From Ophiothrix spiculata (lineage: Eukaryota > Echinodermata > Ophiuroidea > Amphilepidida > Ophiotrichidae), in the NCBI GenBank assembly GCA_000969725.1, contig JXSR01S029668.1: DNA of 23,136 bases; one strand, given 5' to 3'. This document shows, piece after piece, positions 9,906-19,931 of the stretch. The position numbers and the translations under genes are program-made. The notes below the pieces were generated by a model. It ran no database searches. It saw only the letters and a list, made by a program, of their open reading frames with translations, and was not told where the DNA came from. The first letter of the stretch is position 1. Each line of letters starts with the position of its first letter.

Positions 9906-11087
9906 GCATTGGTTGAATGAAGAAAGGGACCTAAAGCCCAAAACTAAGCGATTAGTATGAGGGGGGAGGGGGTTCTGCCAAAATGAGAGGAAAGTCACAT
10001 TAGATAATAAACATTCAATGTTTGTTTCATACTCCAGATCATAAAACAAAAGTGAATGTGAAATGCTTTTATTTGTTTTCTGTTTCCTTAAAACAATCAT
10101 ATGTACATTTTCATATTATCCCCTTAAAAAAATGTGTTGATAATCAATCTTGCAATTTATACAAATGTTCCCTTTCAAAAAATATACATAGTCAAATGAA
10201 ATGTGTTTGAATTCAATTTAATTTGATTTCTTTCTTCTTTTTTCGGGGGGATTTTTTCTGCAGCAAATGGTATGATTTTGTTTAAAGCTTATCACTTTTG
10301 CAGATGTTTTACACCGGTGCATTTTATTTCAAACCAATGGTACTTTCTGTATACTTCGATAAGTAAGTATACGTTACGTATTGCAACTCAAACATTTCAA
10401 AGAAATATGACTGAATAAGTTAAATATGTTTATTTGCTGTGACATTTTGATCAATTTAATTAAATTTAAATGGTGGGATTTTAATCTTGTGCTCATATTT
10501 CAATTTCAGTAGCATTTCTGAAAAGATACCGTATGTTACCTTCCTTAGACTAGTTAAGTAGAGTGAGACTTTTCAATTTCCATGTATATAGATACCATTG
10601 ATTGAATAAAATGAGAAGTTAAATTGATGTAAATTTAGTTGCTGTTGCATTTAATCTAATCTATTTGGTTTAAAGTACTTTATATACACTACCGTAATAA
10701 GTCGCTGATCAAATTACGATAGTTAGGTTTTAAATGTTTGACTGGGTTTAACAATTTATTTGTTAACATGTTTTGAAGCTAAGATATGTAATATAATGCA
10801 TATTATATTTACCGATTATATTTGCATGTATGCCTGTCACAAGAGTTTCCCGCCGGCAAGGTAAAGTGTTACCAAAGTTCGTATTAGTATTACAGTTTGG
10901 TTGAATTTGTTATATCCAAGAAAAATGTTAATTATACATTGATCACTTTCTTAAGATAACACTGGATCACGTGCTTATTGTAATGGCTTTATGATGTAAA
11001 ACCATGGGTCAGGAAACTTTATGTTGAACACATGATTATCAAATTAAACGGCAAAACGATGGCGATTTTGGTGTGTTTATTAACACT
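9906..11087. other. Non-coding stretch, nothing recognised
   Basis: AT-rich, with a G-rich tract at 9961-9972 and a small AATATAAT/ATTATATT hairpin near 10790. No supported gene or repeat pair was seen. Confidence 0.4.
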
Positions 11088-11090
11088 TAA

Positions 11091-11633
11091 GTGCATAAGG
11101 GAGGGGGTCCAATTATGGACCATGGATTTTGTTTTTCGCGCGAAGCCCCAAAACGCAACATAACCAAATAAAGCTGATTTATGTAACTGTCAAGGTAGGG
11201 GTTACACATGTTTTGGTGCAAACAAAAAAATCAAATCGGTCGTGTCGTTTTTGAGATAATTAGCATCAACTGGTAAAATGATGGGGCTGTTCGAATTTTG
11301 TTTTGTCCCTAAAACAAAAAAGAAAAAATTGTTTTGATTTTTTATTTCAGCAATGTATTTGTAATTATAATCTGCTATTATGAGCCAAATTTCATTGAAA
11401 AATAACGGTGGGAAAACAGATTTCCAATTTTTGGCGGGACATTTTTCGGAAAAATAAAAATTTGACACGAGTTAGATATTCTGGTCGTCATTTTGAAACG
11501 GAATGACGGATTTTTTTTTTTTGTTTCATATGAATTTAATTGAGTTGGTGTATCACTGTGTACAGTTTGCAGGGAAAATAAAGTGAAGAACATTGTTTTT
11601 AAAGCGTTCAAAATCCAGGGTCCATATGTGCAC
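11091..11633 (+). mobile_element. Non-autonomous inverted-repeat element, copy B (same family as 3100-3530)
   Basis: This is the fuller copy of the family. The left end has GTGCA at 11091 and TATGGACCATGGATTTTG (11115-11132). The right end, complemented, reads GTGCACA then TATGGACCCTGGATTTTG, so the ends form an inverted repeat with about 18 extra bases on the left. TAA lies just outside both ends (11088-11090 and 11634-11636), which could be a 3-bp duplication of the PIF/Harbinger kind, although that is short enough to be chance. No frame resembles a transposase. Confidence 0.7.
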
Positions 11634-11637
11634 TAAC

Positions 11638-12360
11638 GGGATTCTAAAACACCTTATATGCATGCACTAGTAAGTGTTAAATGAGATGTTGGGTAAGCAG
11701 TACGCATTATGCGAATGAGGTATATTGTGGCTAACGATTAGTCTTTCTACACAAGACATTGTCTTCCAAGTATTTCCACAAGAGTCTCATAATTAAGCTA
11801 AAAACCAGCCAGTGGTTTTTGTTAAATCGGTATACCTCTGTACTGTCTTAGCACAAGCTGACTATTTACATAAAACAAGTCTACACAAGTATTGCTAAAC
11901 CATTTTGTTTTGGTGGTTGATCTTTTGAATTTATATTGTGTTTTTTTTTTGTGTGTGTGTTTTTTTTTTGGGGGGGGGGGGTTATTTTTTTTATTCCAAA
12001 AGGCAAGGCAAGATAATTATTTACCCTAGATAAGATATTTGGATAAATTTTGGAACTTTTTGAAAGTTTTTTGTAATGTACAGTTGCTACAAGTACTTTA
12101 GTTCTATTTATATAATACACCCGACAAATATATTCCATAATCTGGGGTATATATCTGATATGTTTTTTTTAATTGTTTTAAAACTAAATTGCTATATGAA
12201 TTGCTGCCTGTGATGTGTAGCCATTTTTTGTTTGTATTTAGTTCTGCAGATTTTGTTGGTGTCACCAGAATGCTCCTTTTAATTGATTTCAGATAAATGG
12301 AGTAAATTAAATCCTGAATCCTGAAATCGCAAGAAGGAGTGTGTATTTGTTTTTCCTGTG
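11638..12360. other. Non-coding stretch with a homopolymer-rich patch
   Basis: A low-complexity patch at 11941-11995 holds T runs, a GTGTGTGT stretch and a 12-G run (11970-11981). Near 12300-12335 the text AAATTAAATCCTGAATCCTGA resembles the repeated tail at the end of some LINEs, but no RT remnant precedes it. Confidence 0.4.
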
Positions 12361-12461
12361 TGTGAACAGCCAACGGTTTTCGTCTATGGACAAGACATTG
12401 CTTCGTTGACCCGAGCGCACCGGGAAGCTGTTGTGGAAAAGATTATTATCAATATTCAGAT

Positions 12462-13458
12462 ATGATTGAGCACCTAATCAGTAAGTAACCCCTAGTTGAT
12501 GCAATCTGATTGTAGTGGTTTCACATCGACGAGGTTGAAATTGACGTGCTATATATCAAGTGTCATATTAACGCTATTTTGTAAATATAACAGAGGTCCA
12601 AGTAAACTGGTAATGTAGTAGTGGGTTACATTGTTTCATATGATCAAAGTAAAAGAACTTTGTAATTAATATTGCTTTGTATGCTTGTAATTTTGGATAC
12701 AGGGTAAATAGCATGTATCAGACATCATAAAAAGTCATAACAATTTTAGTTTCTTTAGTAGATGTAAATGTTGGTAATTAAATTGTAACATTTTATTCAA
12801 TAAAAGTATCTGTCAGATTTAATCCACTAATTCTAAGTTTGAAATGGATCTTTATGAGGGTTAATTTGTCTCGTATGTCTAATCAAATCTAGTGAATTGT
12901 GATTTTTTATATTTGATGTAGAGTGGTAGTGGTAGGATATGATTTCAAGTTAATGTTACAAGATACACATTGGAAACAAGTGGAGCTTGATTGTTATTAG
13001 GAAATTGAAACATGAGTATTTTTAAAATTAAAATATTTACCTACACTTAGTTGCAAGTGTTTTTAAAAATAAAAATCATGAATGTTAAATAGTGATCGTG
13101 ATACATTGTTAATTTGGTAATTACCGCTTTAGACTAACTCCATCTGAATTCCAAAATTACATTGGTCAATATTAGTTCAGATCTGTTCCTGCATTGGGTC
13201 AATCATGTTATGCAGTTGACATTCTTAAGCTTTTCCATTGAAGCAGACGACGAAAGGGTTGTAAACAAAAATGCAGGGCAGGTTTGCATTTTGAAAATAA
13301 TGGGGCCCTGCAATCTGAATTCCTGTTTATACTGTTCCATTAATAATTGTTTGGCCTATAATTTACTTGTGACAGTTGTTTTAAAACAACACCAAGACAA
13401 TCATATAGAATGTTATTGTTTCAAATCTGTTGGAGTTATGCCTAACGCAATCATATAG
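12462..13458 (+). CDS. Speculative two-exon gene model, unknown small cysteine-containing protein
   Basis: An ATG at 12462 opens ATGATTGAGCACCTAATCA, directly followed by GTAAGT at 12481, a strong donor consensus. The 100 bases before it are locally richer in G and C and could be a 5' UTR. An AG at 13242-13243 after TTCTTAAGCTTTTCCATTGA could be the acceptor. The phase then fits the open frame that runs to a stop ending at 13458. AATAAA lies at 13461-13466, just past the stop. The joined product would be about 78 residues, starting MIEHLIT then DDERVVNKNAGQ, with seven cysteines in the second exon. I recognise no domain. The phase match has a one-in-three chance of being accidental, and all signals are short. 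It could equally be random sequence or a decayed element. Confidence 0.15.
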
Positions 13459-13466
13459 CCAATAAA

Positions 13467-14783
13467 GAGATATTTAAAATATTTTGAAAAACAAAGTCAC
13501 CCTACTACATCCCTTGTGGAGTTGGCAGATGAATATTACCATATAAGCCGACCTACACTAACTTTGCGTTTTGAAAAGTTTATTTTTAATTCGTTTTGCC
13601 AAAATCGTGTAAAATCAGCCGTTTTAGACCAAAATTATTCTTTTTTTTTTTAAATTCGCCCGAGCGATCGACCCTACTTGAAAGACCTGCCCGTAAAACA
13701 GTTTCTTTCCCGTCACTTTATGACTCCATTATTTTACGTAGGCTTTGGCACCAATTTTACATGTAAAAATGTTTTCAGGTGTGCCATTCTAGAGAAATTA
13801 GCTGTGTATGCACCTTATTTCCCCCGCCCTTCCCCCGATAAAGCTGTAAAGTTAGAACAACTGATCACATGAATATCATTTTCATAGTGGTAGGATTTAA
13901 GTCAATTGTCAATTATAAATATTAATCTAACAGTATAAAAAGTAGAAGTGAAGGTAATGGATTTCTGAGATGGAGAAAGATTATTACTTTCAATTCATGA
14001 TTAGTTGTAAGCTTGAAAGATAGATGTTAAGTGTAATTTTCGTGGTTTAATTATGATAAATTCGTTTCTGGCGTTGTGTTATGAGGTGGGACGAATCTGC
14101 GTTACACACTGATGTAGAATGGAATTTGCATGTCCTTTCTTTTTAACGCATATAATTTATTTTCCTATGTTAAAGTCCTAATAAATTATATATCACTGTA
14201 AAGCTATGATTGTAAGGATAATCGATAAACCACAAAAAAGTGGATATACAAGGTTGGAACAAATGTCATATAAGGTGTAAGTATAGAATTTCATGCAAAA
14301 ATAGTACCATAATTGATTTCATCATATCTTTATAACTGTATGTAATTCAATAATTTGACCCTTTGATATATGAAGGGGGTGCCATATACATTAAAATAAA
14401 CAAAACTTATAATAAAGGAATTAAATTCTGTACTGAGCTACAGTGTGATCAAATATTTCTAAAAAGTCAATTTGAATTCATTTCTACAGATACCAATTTA
14501 GATGACTTCATACACATTTCTTTTCATAATCATCCACAATTTCTTTTCATAATCATTGATTTTTCATTGTTCATAAATGTGATGGCTCACCTCGAAAGGG
14601 GGGGGGGGGGGCTTTGAAGATGATCCCAATTTGAAGCCTTTCTAATAACCTATATTTAATCCTTGTGTTAACGTTTAGTGTGATAAGTATCTCTCCTTGA
14701 ATAATACGACTTAACAGAAATATAAAAAAATCGGAAGTTTTGTTTATTATGATACAACCCAATTATGCTAATCACCTTGTCAT
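13467..14783. other. Non-coding stretch, nothing recognised
   Basis: AT-rich with an isolated 14-G run at 14598-14611. Short frames such as 13678-13872 and 14363-14617 have no family resemblance. Confidence 0.4.
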
Positions 14784-15149
14784 GTCACAAAAACGTTGCA
14801 TATTTTTTTTTTCATGTACACCGAGGGGTTCAATTAGAATGAGCTTCCATATGCAAAGGTAGCATGTTATAGGTGTATCCCATACCAGGTTTAATCAAAT
14901 TTGACCATCGTTTTAGTTAATTAGTATAGCTGAAAAATATGTCAGAAACGTCACGAAAACGTTGCATAGCTAAATGTGTACATCATTAGTTGTAATGATT
15001 ATATTTACATTTTTACTTAATAATTTACCAAAATGTCCATTCCAAAACCTCAAATTTGTCCGAAACTCTGTTCTTTAAGCCCTTATTTGTTTAAAAAAAA
15101 CCAGTTTTTAAGAATGTTTATTTAGAAGAACGAGTAAAATTGTGGAATA

Positions 15150-15420
15150 TTCACTCGAAAAGGAGTGACGTTCACTCTTAGCGAGTGAATGTTCACTCTT
15201 TAAACGGAGGACAATACTTTTTCGAGTGGTGTTCACTCGTGTTCACTCTCATTCTTATTTCACTCTTTTTCGAGTGAAAATTCTCACTTTTTTTTCTCAT
15301 TTCTCTCTTTTTCGAGTGGATTGACTGGCTCATACAGCTGTTTTTAAGTGGTTTTCACTCTTTTTCGAGTGAATTGGCATTCACTCGTTTTTTCACTCTT
15401 TTTACATTTAGAGAGTATTA
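15150..15420. repeat. Iterated short-palindrome locus, CACTC...GAGTG motif
   Basis: CACTC occurs nine times and its complement GAGTG six times in about 250 bases. The fullest unit, CACTCTTTTTCGAGTG, appears at 15261-15276 and 15356-15371. Neighbouring units can pair into many alternative hairpins. The edges may be a weak inverted repeat starting AATA at about 15147 and ending near 15420. No frame. Confidence 0.75.
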
Positions 15421-15519
15421 TAATAGGCCTATAATTTACTAACGATTATGCTAGAATGAAAAAAAAAAATAAGGGGGGGGGGGGTTGTAATCTTAACAGG
15501 GCCGTTGTTATCTTAAATT

Positions 15520-15790
15520 GACCGATTGAATATTCAATTTAAAAATGTTAAATCTTTTGCCGTCCCGAATTAGGGATAAATCTTTAACGATTAAAAAAAA
15601 AGATTGAACACGTTCAATCCTATGTAGATTGACAATTTCACTCGAGCAGATTGAACAAGTTCAATCTAAAAAATTAAAAGTATGGTCTCACTCTCTAAAA
15701 AGATTGAATATTCAACTAAAAAGGTTGAAAAAAAAAAAAAAAAAGTATTTTCGTCTGAAAACTTTCAATCTGAATGATTGAAATAAAGAC
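15520..15790. repeat. Iterated short-palindrome locus, GATTGAA...TTCAATC motif
   Basis: Self-complementary units lie at 15525-15538 (ATTGAATATTCAAT), 15602-15619 (GATTGAAC, two bases, GTTCAATC), 15648-15667 (AGATTGAAC, two bases, its complement), 15704-15715 (TTGAATATTCAA) and 15763-15783 (TTTCAATC, five bases, GATTGAAA). The design parallels the locus just upstream but with a different motif. It also includes an A-rich run near 15728-15744. Confidence 0.75.
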
Positions 15791-16749
15791 TTGACATTAA
15801 ATATGGAATATAATTTTGTTCTGTTGTTTTCCATCTTGAATAACCCGCCCTATCTCTTTATGTAACAATTTTGGAGACTTGTGCTTTCTCATGTTTGTAA
15901 CTACACTTATAAACCTCAAACCAAGGGTACTTTCAAGCTCACTGAAGTGACACATAGACAATGGGAAACTTGAAGTACAAATAACTCAGAAAATTAGGTC
16001 CAAAGTCGTGCACTGCAATATCAAACAAAGGAAAATGAATTTGGCAGATTTTCTTTCATACGTTACCTAGAGATTTGAAACTCTACAGGGTTGATAAACA
16101 CTATGTTAATGGTAATTTCTAATCAATAAATATTTCCTCTGTTGTCATTGAGAAGCATACAACGTCATGACTCTCCAAGGCATGCTTTCCATTTGTTATT
16201 GGGGAGTTCTTTGATGTATCTCAGCCAAAGCACCAAATATAGCCCCACAAAACTCCTTCACCTCGGAGGATCAATATAACATGCTGTTAATCCAATGTGT
16301 TTCTTAACCTAAATGTTCTCATCAGGATTAATATGGGCGAAGATTGTAATATGAAATGGGTAAATGATATTTTAACCATAAATGAAATCCCGGAGGAGGT
16401 AATATTCACCCTGAAAGGTTTTTATTTTTTTTAATTAGGTTCTCAGTAAAATGAGAACTATTTGTATGCTCCAAAAGAGTGGATTTATGTGACTGCCGTA
16501 CACCCCTGTCACTCTCAAATTCGAGTGCCCCTCCCCGGGAGTACAGTACATGTTACCAAGCGTTTTCCGATTTCACAAAGGTCATGACATGTTGCATGGC
16601 CTTTATTAAACTTGAGAAGATTTTTATTTTGTTCAAGGTATGATCGAATAGACTATGTTAACAACTTCTTGGCCTAACCAGCAAAAGAATAAATACTTAC
16701 AGATTTTGTAAGCTATGAACATTAAAAACCGAAATTTTCCTTATTTTCG
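15791..16749. other. Non-coding stretch with possible CCCGGG element scraps
   Basis: No gene seen. TCCCGGAGGAGG near 16388 and TTCGAGTGCCCCTCCCCGGG near 16520-16539 resemble the ends of the 9430-9897 element, but no target duplication links them. Confidence 0.35.
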
Positions 16750-18118
16750 GTCACGTCACAAACGTCACGAAATAGTTGCCCTACAAGCTTTAATATGACA
16801 CCTTAATTGTTGAAATTGATCAAGGCGATCAAATTTTACAACAGAAAATCTGCTGGATATTCTTATATTTTTCTTCTTTTTTGCTGCCTATTTTCGTCAG
16901 TTTCTCGAAAAGTGTCCTGTCGCAAAAGCCCCCCTTTTCGGGGTGAGTCATCACAAATAGTAACCCTTCAGTAGGTACAAGGACAGGTAATAGCCAATGC
17001 ACCGTATAGTCAATTCAATGAGCTTCAATGTATTGTAATGCATACATACTTGCTAGGTTGCATCTGCACTGTTGCATTCTCACACCCCCACCCAGCGCCA
17101 TTTGATTGCTATTATTAAACAAGAAAAGAATATTTGAAAATGAAACAACGGTGACTTATAGCCTGATAAATTATCAAGGTTATGACCCATAAACCAAATA
17201 AATTGACTACCCCTTTCTGAAATTATGGCAAAAATACTCCTGATTTTTACCTAAAACTGTAACGCCCCCACCCATTTAGTATACCTCAATTAGTGGCACA
17301 AAGCCTTCTAACCATTTATTGGTCGCAATGAGCTACATCTATGATCTATCAACCAAAATAATAGGATATCAAATTACAGTAAATTAATAGAGGACTTATT
17401 CAATTGGTCATGGCTTCAAGCTCTCCTAAAGATGGACAAAGGGTTACGTACCAAACATGTTGTTGGGTAATTCCAAAGTAACGTTTGTGACCGAAAAAAT
17501 GGAAAATTTCACTTTTAAATGGCCACAGAACATTATATCAACGAGTTTCTTGATGATAATGGTCCTCACTGGTGGGATCAAGACATGCAGGTGTCTAAAG
17601 ATTAAAATAATTTCCAAAATACTGAATAAAAATCATGTAACGTTCGGTAACGTTTGTGACCTCGCACGGGAATGGTTTTTTGCTCCAAATGACTTCAAAG
17701 TAAAATTTCTCTGACATGTTAGCGAATATTTTATTGCGCTTTTCACAGATTATTGGTAACATATTAACAAATAGTTCATTAAAGTTGTAAGAAATTATAT
17801 TGTCAGGATTTCTTTAAATGCAATGTTTTGTTTGGTAACGTCTGGTAACGTTTGTGACATTTTGGTGTAACTTTTTGGTAACGTTTGTGACATTTTTGAA
17901 TGAAAACATGTGCTCATTCATGCAAGGGTAGAAAACATTCAAAATTTCTGATTAGAAAATACTTTTCACTTACCGAGTCACAAACGTATGACTGAAAAAA
18001 CTGCTCATATGGTCGAATAAAAAAGCTGATTTTTTTCTAAAAATCAAAAAAGGTTTAGTTTTCACTGGAATGAGCCTGTTGCTTGTCATACTCCATTAAA
18101 TATACTTTATTTATTTAG

Positions 18119-18283
18119 GGGCGGCTTCAAAACTCAACCGGTTGTTGTCTGCCGGTTACTCAACCGGCGGTTGTCTGCCGGTTCTAGGCGGTTCTGGCCG
18201 GTTCTAGGCGGTTGACTATTGTTTATTCCGGTTGAACCGCCCAGAACCGGCAGGCAATCGCCGGTTGAGTTTTGAAGCCGCCC
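18119..18283. mobile_element. Compact 165-bp inverted-repeat element made of iterated CCGGTT units
   Basis: The terminal 23 bases (18119-18141, starting GGGCGGCTTCAAAACTCAAC) are exactly complementary to 18261-18283. Similarity continues inward for about 15 more bases through CTGCCGGTT. The centre repeats CCGGTT, GGCGGTT and GGCCGGTTCTAGGCGGTT. It is sharply GC-rich against its AT-rich surroundings. No exact target duplication was found; flanks ATTTAG and ATTAG are only similar. Confidence 0.82.
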
Positions 18284-18359
18284 ATTAGGAATGTATGTAT
18301 TTATTTATTTATTTTCTCTTCAACCTTTAATCTAGAACGGAAGTGTATCAAGTATCTGG

Positions 18360-18600
18360 GTGCAAACTTTTAATCAGGACGGATAGCAACTGAAACCACT
18401 AAATGTACCATAAACATCCATTTTACTTTAGTTACATAAGCACATTTACCTCAAGTTACACTTACAGCATTATCACCCCGCCCGATTAAATTTGAATCAA
18501 GATGGACGAGGTGGTTATTATTCAATGAAACCATTAAATGTAATTTGCACATCCATTATACTACAGCTACCATAAGCACTCTTATATGCTATCATCTTAT
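18360..18600. repeat. Imperfect tandem duplication, ~135-bp period
   Basis: The block GAAACCACTAAATGTA...CATAAGCAC at 18392-18443 recurs as GAAACCATTAAATGTA...CATAAGCAC at 18527-18579. Sequence just before both (AATCAGGACGGA and AATCAAGATGGA) also matches. Two decayed units of a minisatellite are the simplest reading. Confidence 0.55.
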
Positions 18601-18980
18601 CAAATCAAGTAGTTTTCACTTTCAATAGGAAAGTTAGCTGTGGAGGATATAATTAAAGATGAATTATACAGTTGAGACTAATTGTCTTTGGCTTGTTCTT
18701 TCAAAGAGTGACTAAACATTCGTGATTTCACTTATATATATAGGAGGTACTTATACGAATTGTAGAAATAGACCTGAACTAATTGTTAAAAGTTGTTACA
18801 TTTTTAAAGTCATATATATTTACCACTTTTATAAGAGTTTAATGTTGATGGGAGTCCTTGAAGATCTGAAAGCAGTACTTTATGACAACGATTCTGGTTA
18901 GCATTTAAAGCTATTTGGGAAAATAGAAGCTTGATCAGATATGTTTCGATTATGGTGCCCCTCCCTTTGTTCCATTTAAA

Positions 18981-19335
18981 GGGGCAATTCATGATCCACT
19001 TTTCACCCTCAAGGTCACCTCTATGAAATTTGAATTTATAAGCTTATAAAAATCCTCAACTGGTATATGCGACATTCCCCAAACCATTCTTTCATATGTG
19101 CTTGCATTTTTGAGAAAAGAGAGAAAATGTGTCATTTTCTAATTATTGTCGGGGCCCCGACACTAATTACAACACAGTAGCCTATGAGATGTTCAAAATG
19201 CTGAAAAGCTTGGTACTTAAAAACGAACAGTCGGAATCAAGTGAAATTTTCAGTATATATTTATATTGTACTCTTCTTTATATTTAGCTAGAAAAGAGGC
19301 AAGGTTTTTGTCCAATCAAAATCACGAATTGCACC
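18981..19335. mobile_element. Miniature inverted-repeat element flanked by TTTAAA
   Basis: The left end GGGGCAATTCATGAT (18981) matches the complement of the right end, GGTGCAATTCGTGAT (19335), at 13 of 15 positions. TTTAAA flanks both sides (18975-18980 and 19336-19341). The duplication could be the full TTTAAA or only the inner TTAA. The element contains the perfect palindrome at 19147-19162 and no coding frame. Confidence 0.72.
19147..19162. repeat. Perfect 16-bp GC-rich palindrome
   Basis: TGTCGGGGCCCCGACA reads the same on both strands. It lies inside the 18981-19335 element, in otherwise AT-rich sequence. Confidence 0.85.
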
Positions 19336-19357
19336 TTTAAAGTAGTTGTGCAAAACA

Positions 19358-19746
19358 CTACTACTACTACTAATAATAATAATAATAATGATAATAATAA
19401 TAATAATAATGCACTTATAATGCGTCATCTATCTAGACAAGCCTATTCCGATTCGCGAACATAAACACATAAATTGACAAACATGATGTATATACACTAC
19501 ATGGATAACATATAAAGTCATATGTCAAAGAGTAATGTTAAGCATGATCATATGCAAGTTTAATCAACAAATGAGTTTTTAAGGTCTTGTTTTCGTTTTT
19601 AAAGTTTCAAATGAATTACAAAAACGAAGATTATCAGGAAGTGAGTTCCAGAGTCTAGGAGCACAAGCCTAATAGGTACGACCGCCATATGAAGAACTTG
19701 TCCGTGGAATAGTTAGGACATGTTTATCTGAAGAAAAATCCACACA
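19358..19746 (-). pseudogene. 3' end of a second LINE: RT C-terminal tail, 3' UTR and (ATT)n tail
   Basis: On the minus strand, from about 19746, the frame reads DKHVLTIPRTSSSYGGRTY, an in-frame stop (19669-19671), then ACAPRLWNSLPDNLRF and ETLKTKTRP, ending at a stop at 19579-19581. PRT, YG.R and APRLWNSLP are the hallmark blocks at the C-terminus of many CR1/L2/jockey-like RTs. About 170 bases of 3' UTR follow, then GCGCATTATAAGTGC and a run of ATT units with ATC/AGT variants (19410 down to 19358), which would be the element's 3' tail. The stop inside the tail and another stop just upstream of the conserved blocks (near 19749) show it is dead. Its tail repeat differs from that of the left-edge LINE, so two lineages are present. 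Confidence 0.75.
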
Positions 19747-19931
19747 CAAGATTTAGTTTAGTATGGAATAAACATTTCTTTTAGATTTCTAATTTGAAAA
19801 CAATTATCACATTTAAGAGAAATTGGTTTTTTTTAATGTTTTTATGTTAGGTTTATATAAAACTTTAAGCATCTTGAAAGTATACACAATCTCAAAATAT
19901 TTGGAAAAGAGAACTTGGGAATTAACTTCTA

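Larger units (their letters stand above)
14784..17987. repeat. Dispersed GTCACAAACGT / ACGTTTGTGAC motif family
   Basis: GTCAC(A/G)AAAACGTTGCATA occurs at 14784 and 14950, and GTCACGTCACAAACGTCACG at 16750. The reverse-oriented 14-mer GTAACGTTTGTGAC occurs exactly four times, at 17479-17492, 17647-17660, 17845-17858 and 17878-17891. A forward GTCACAAACGT lies at 17977-17987. Partial GGTAACGTC and GTAACGTTC units sit beside two of the exact copies. Left copies are mainly in one orientation and right copies in the other. An 85-codon frame at 17457-17714 spans two copies but resembles no known protein. Confidence 0.6.

Noticed and set aside
9747..10100. 117-codon minus-strand frame
   Set aside because: It crosses the right end of the 9430-9897 element into unrelated flank, so it cannot be one conserved gene.
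12300..12335. AATCCTGAATCCTGAA as a third LINE 3' tail
   Set aside because: Only about two tail units and no RT remnant upstream; it could be chance.
14820..14840. GGGGTTCAATTAG as a tRNA-type internal promoter box
   Set aside because: It lacks the needed closing CC, and no cloverleaf arms surround it.
15150..15420. CRISPR array
   Set aside because: Units are short, irregularly spaced and palindromic without uniform spacers, and the DNA is of animal type.
16388..16539. Second copy of the CCCGGG-ended element
   Set aside because: Both ends look related, but the flanking 8-mers do not match and the arms align poorly.
17457..17714. 85-codon frame considered as a gene
   Set aside because: It spans two copies of a dispersed DNA motif and resembles no known protein; the nearby reuse of the same motif outside the frame argues against coding.
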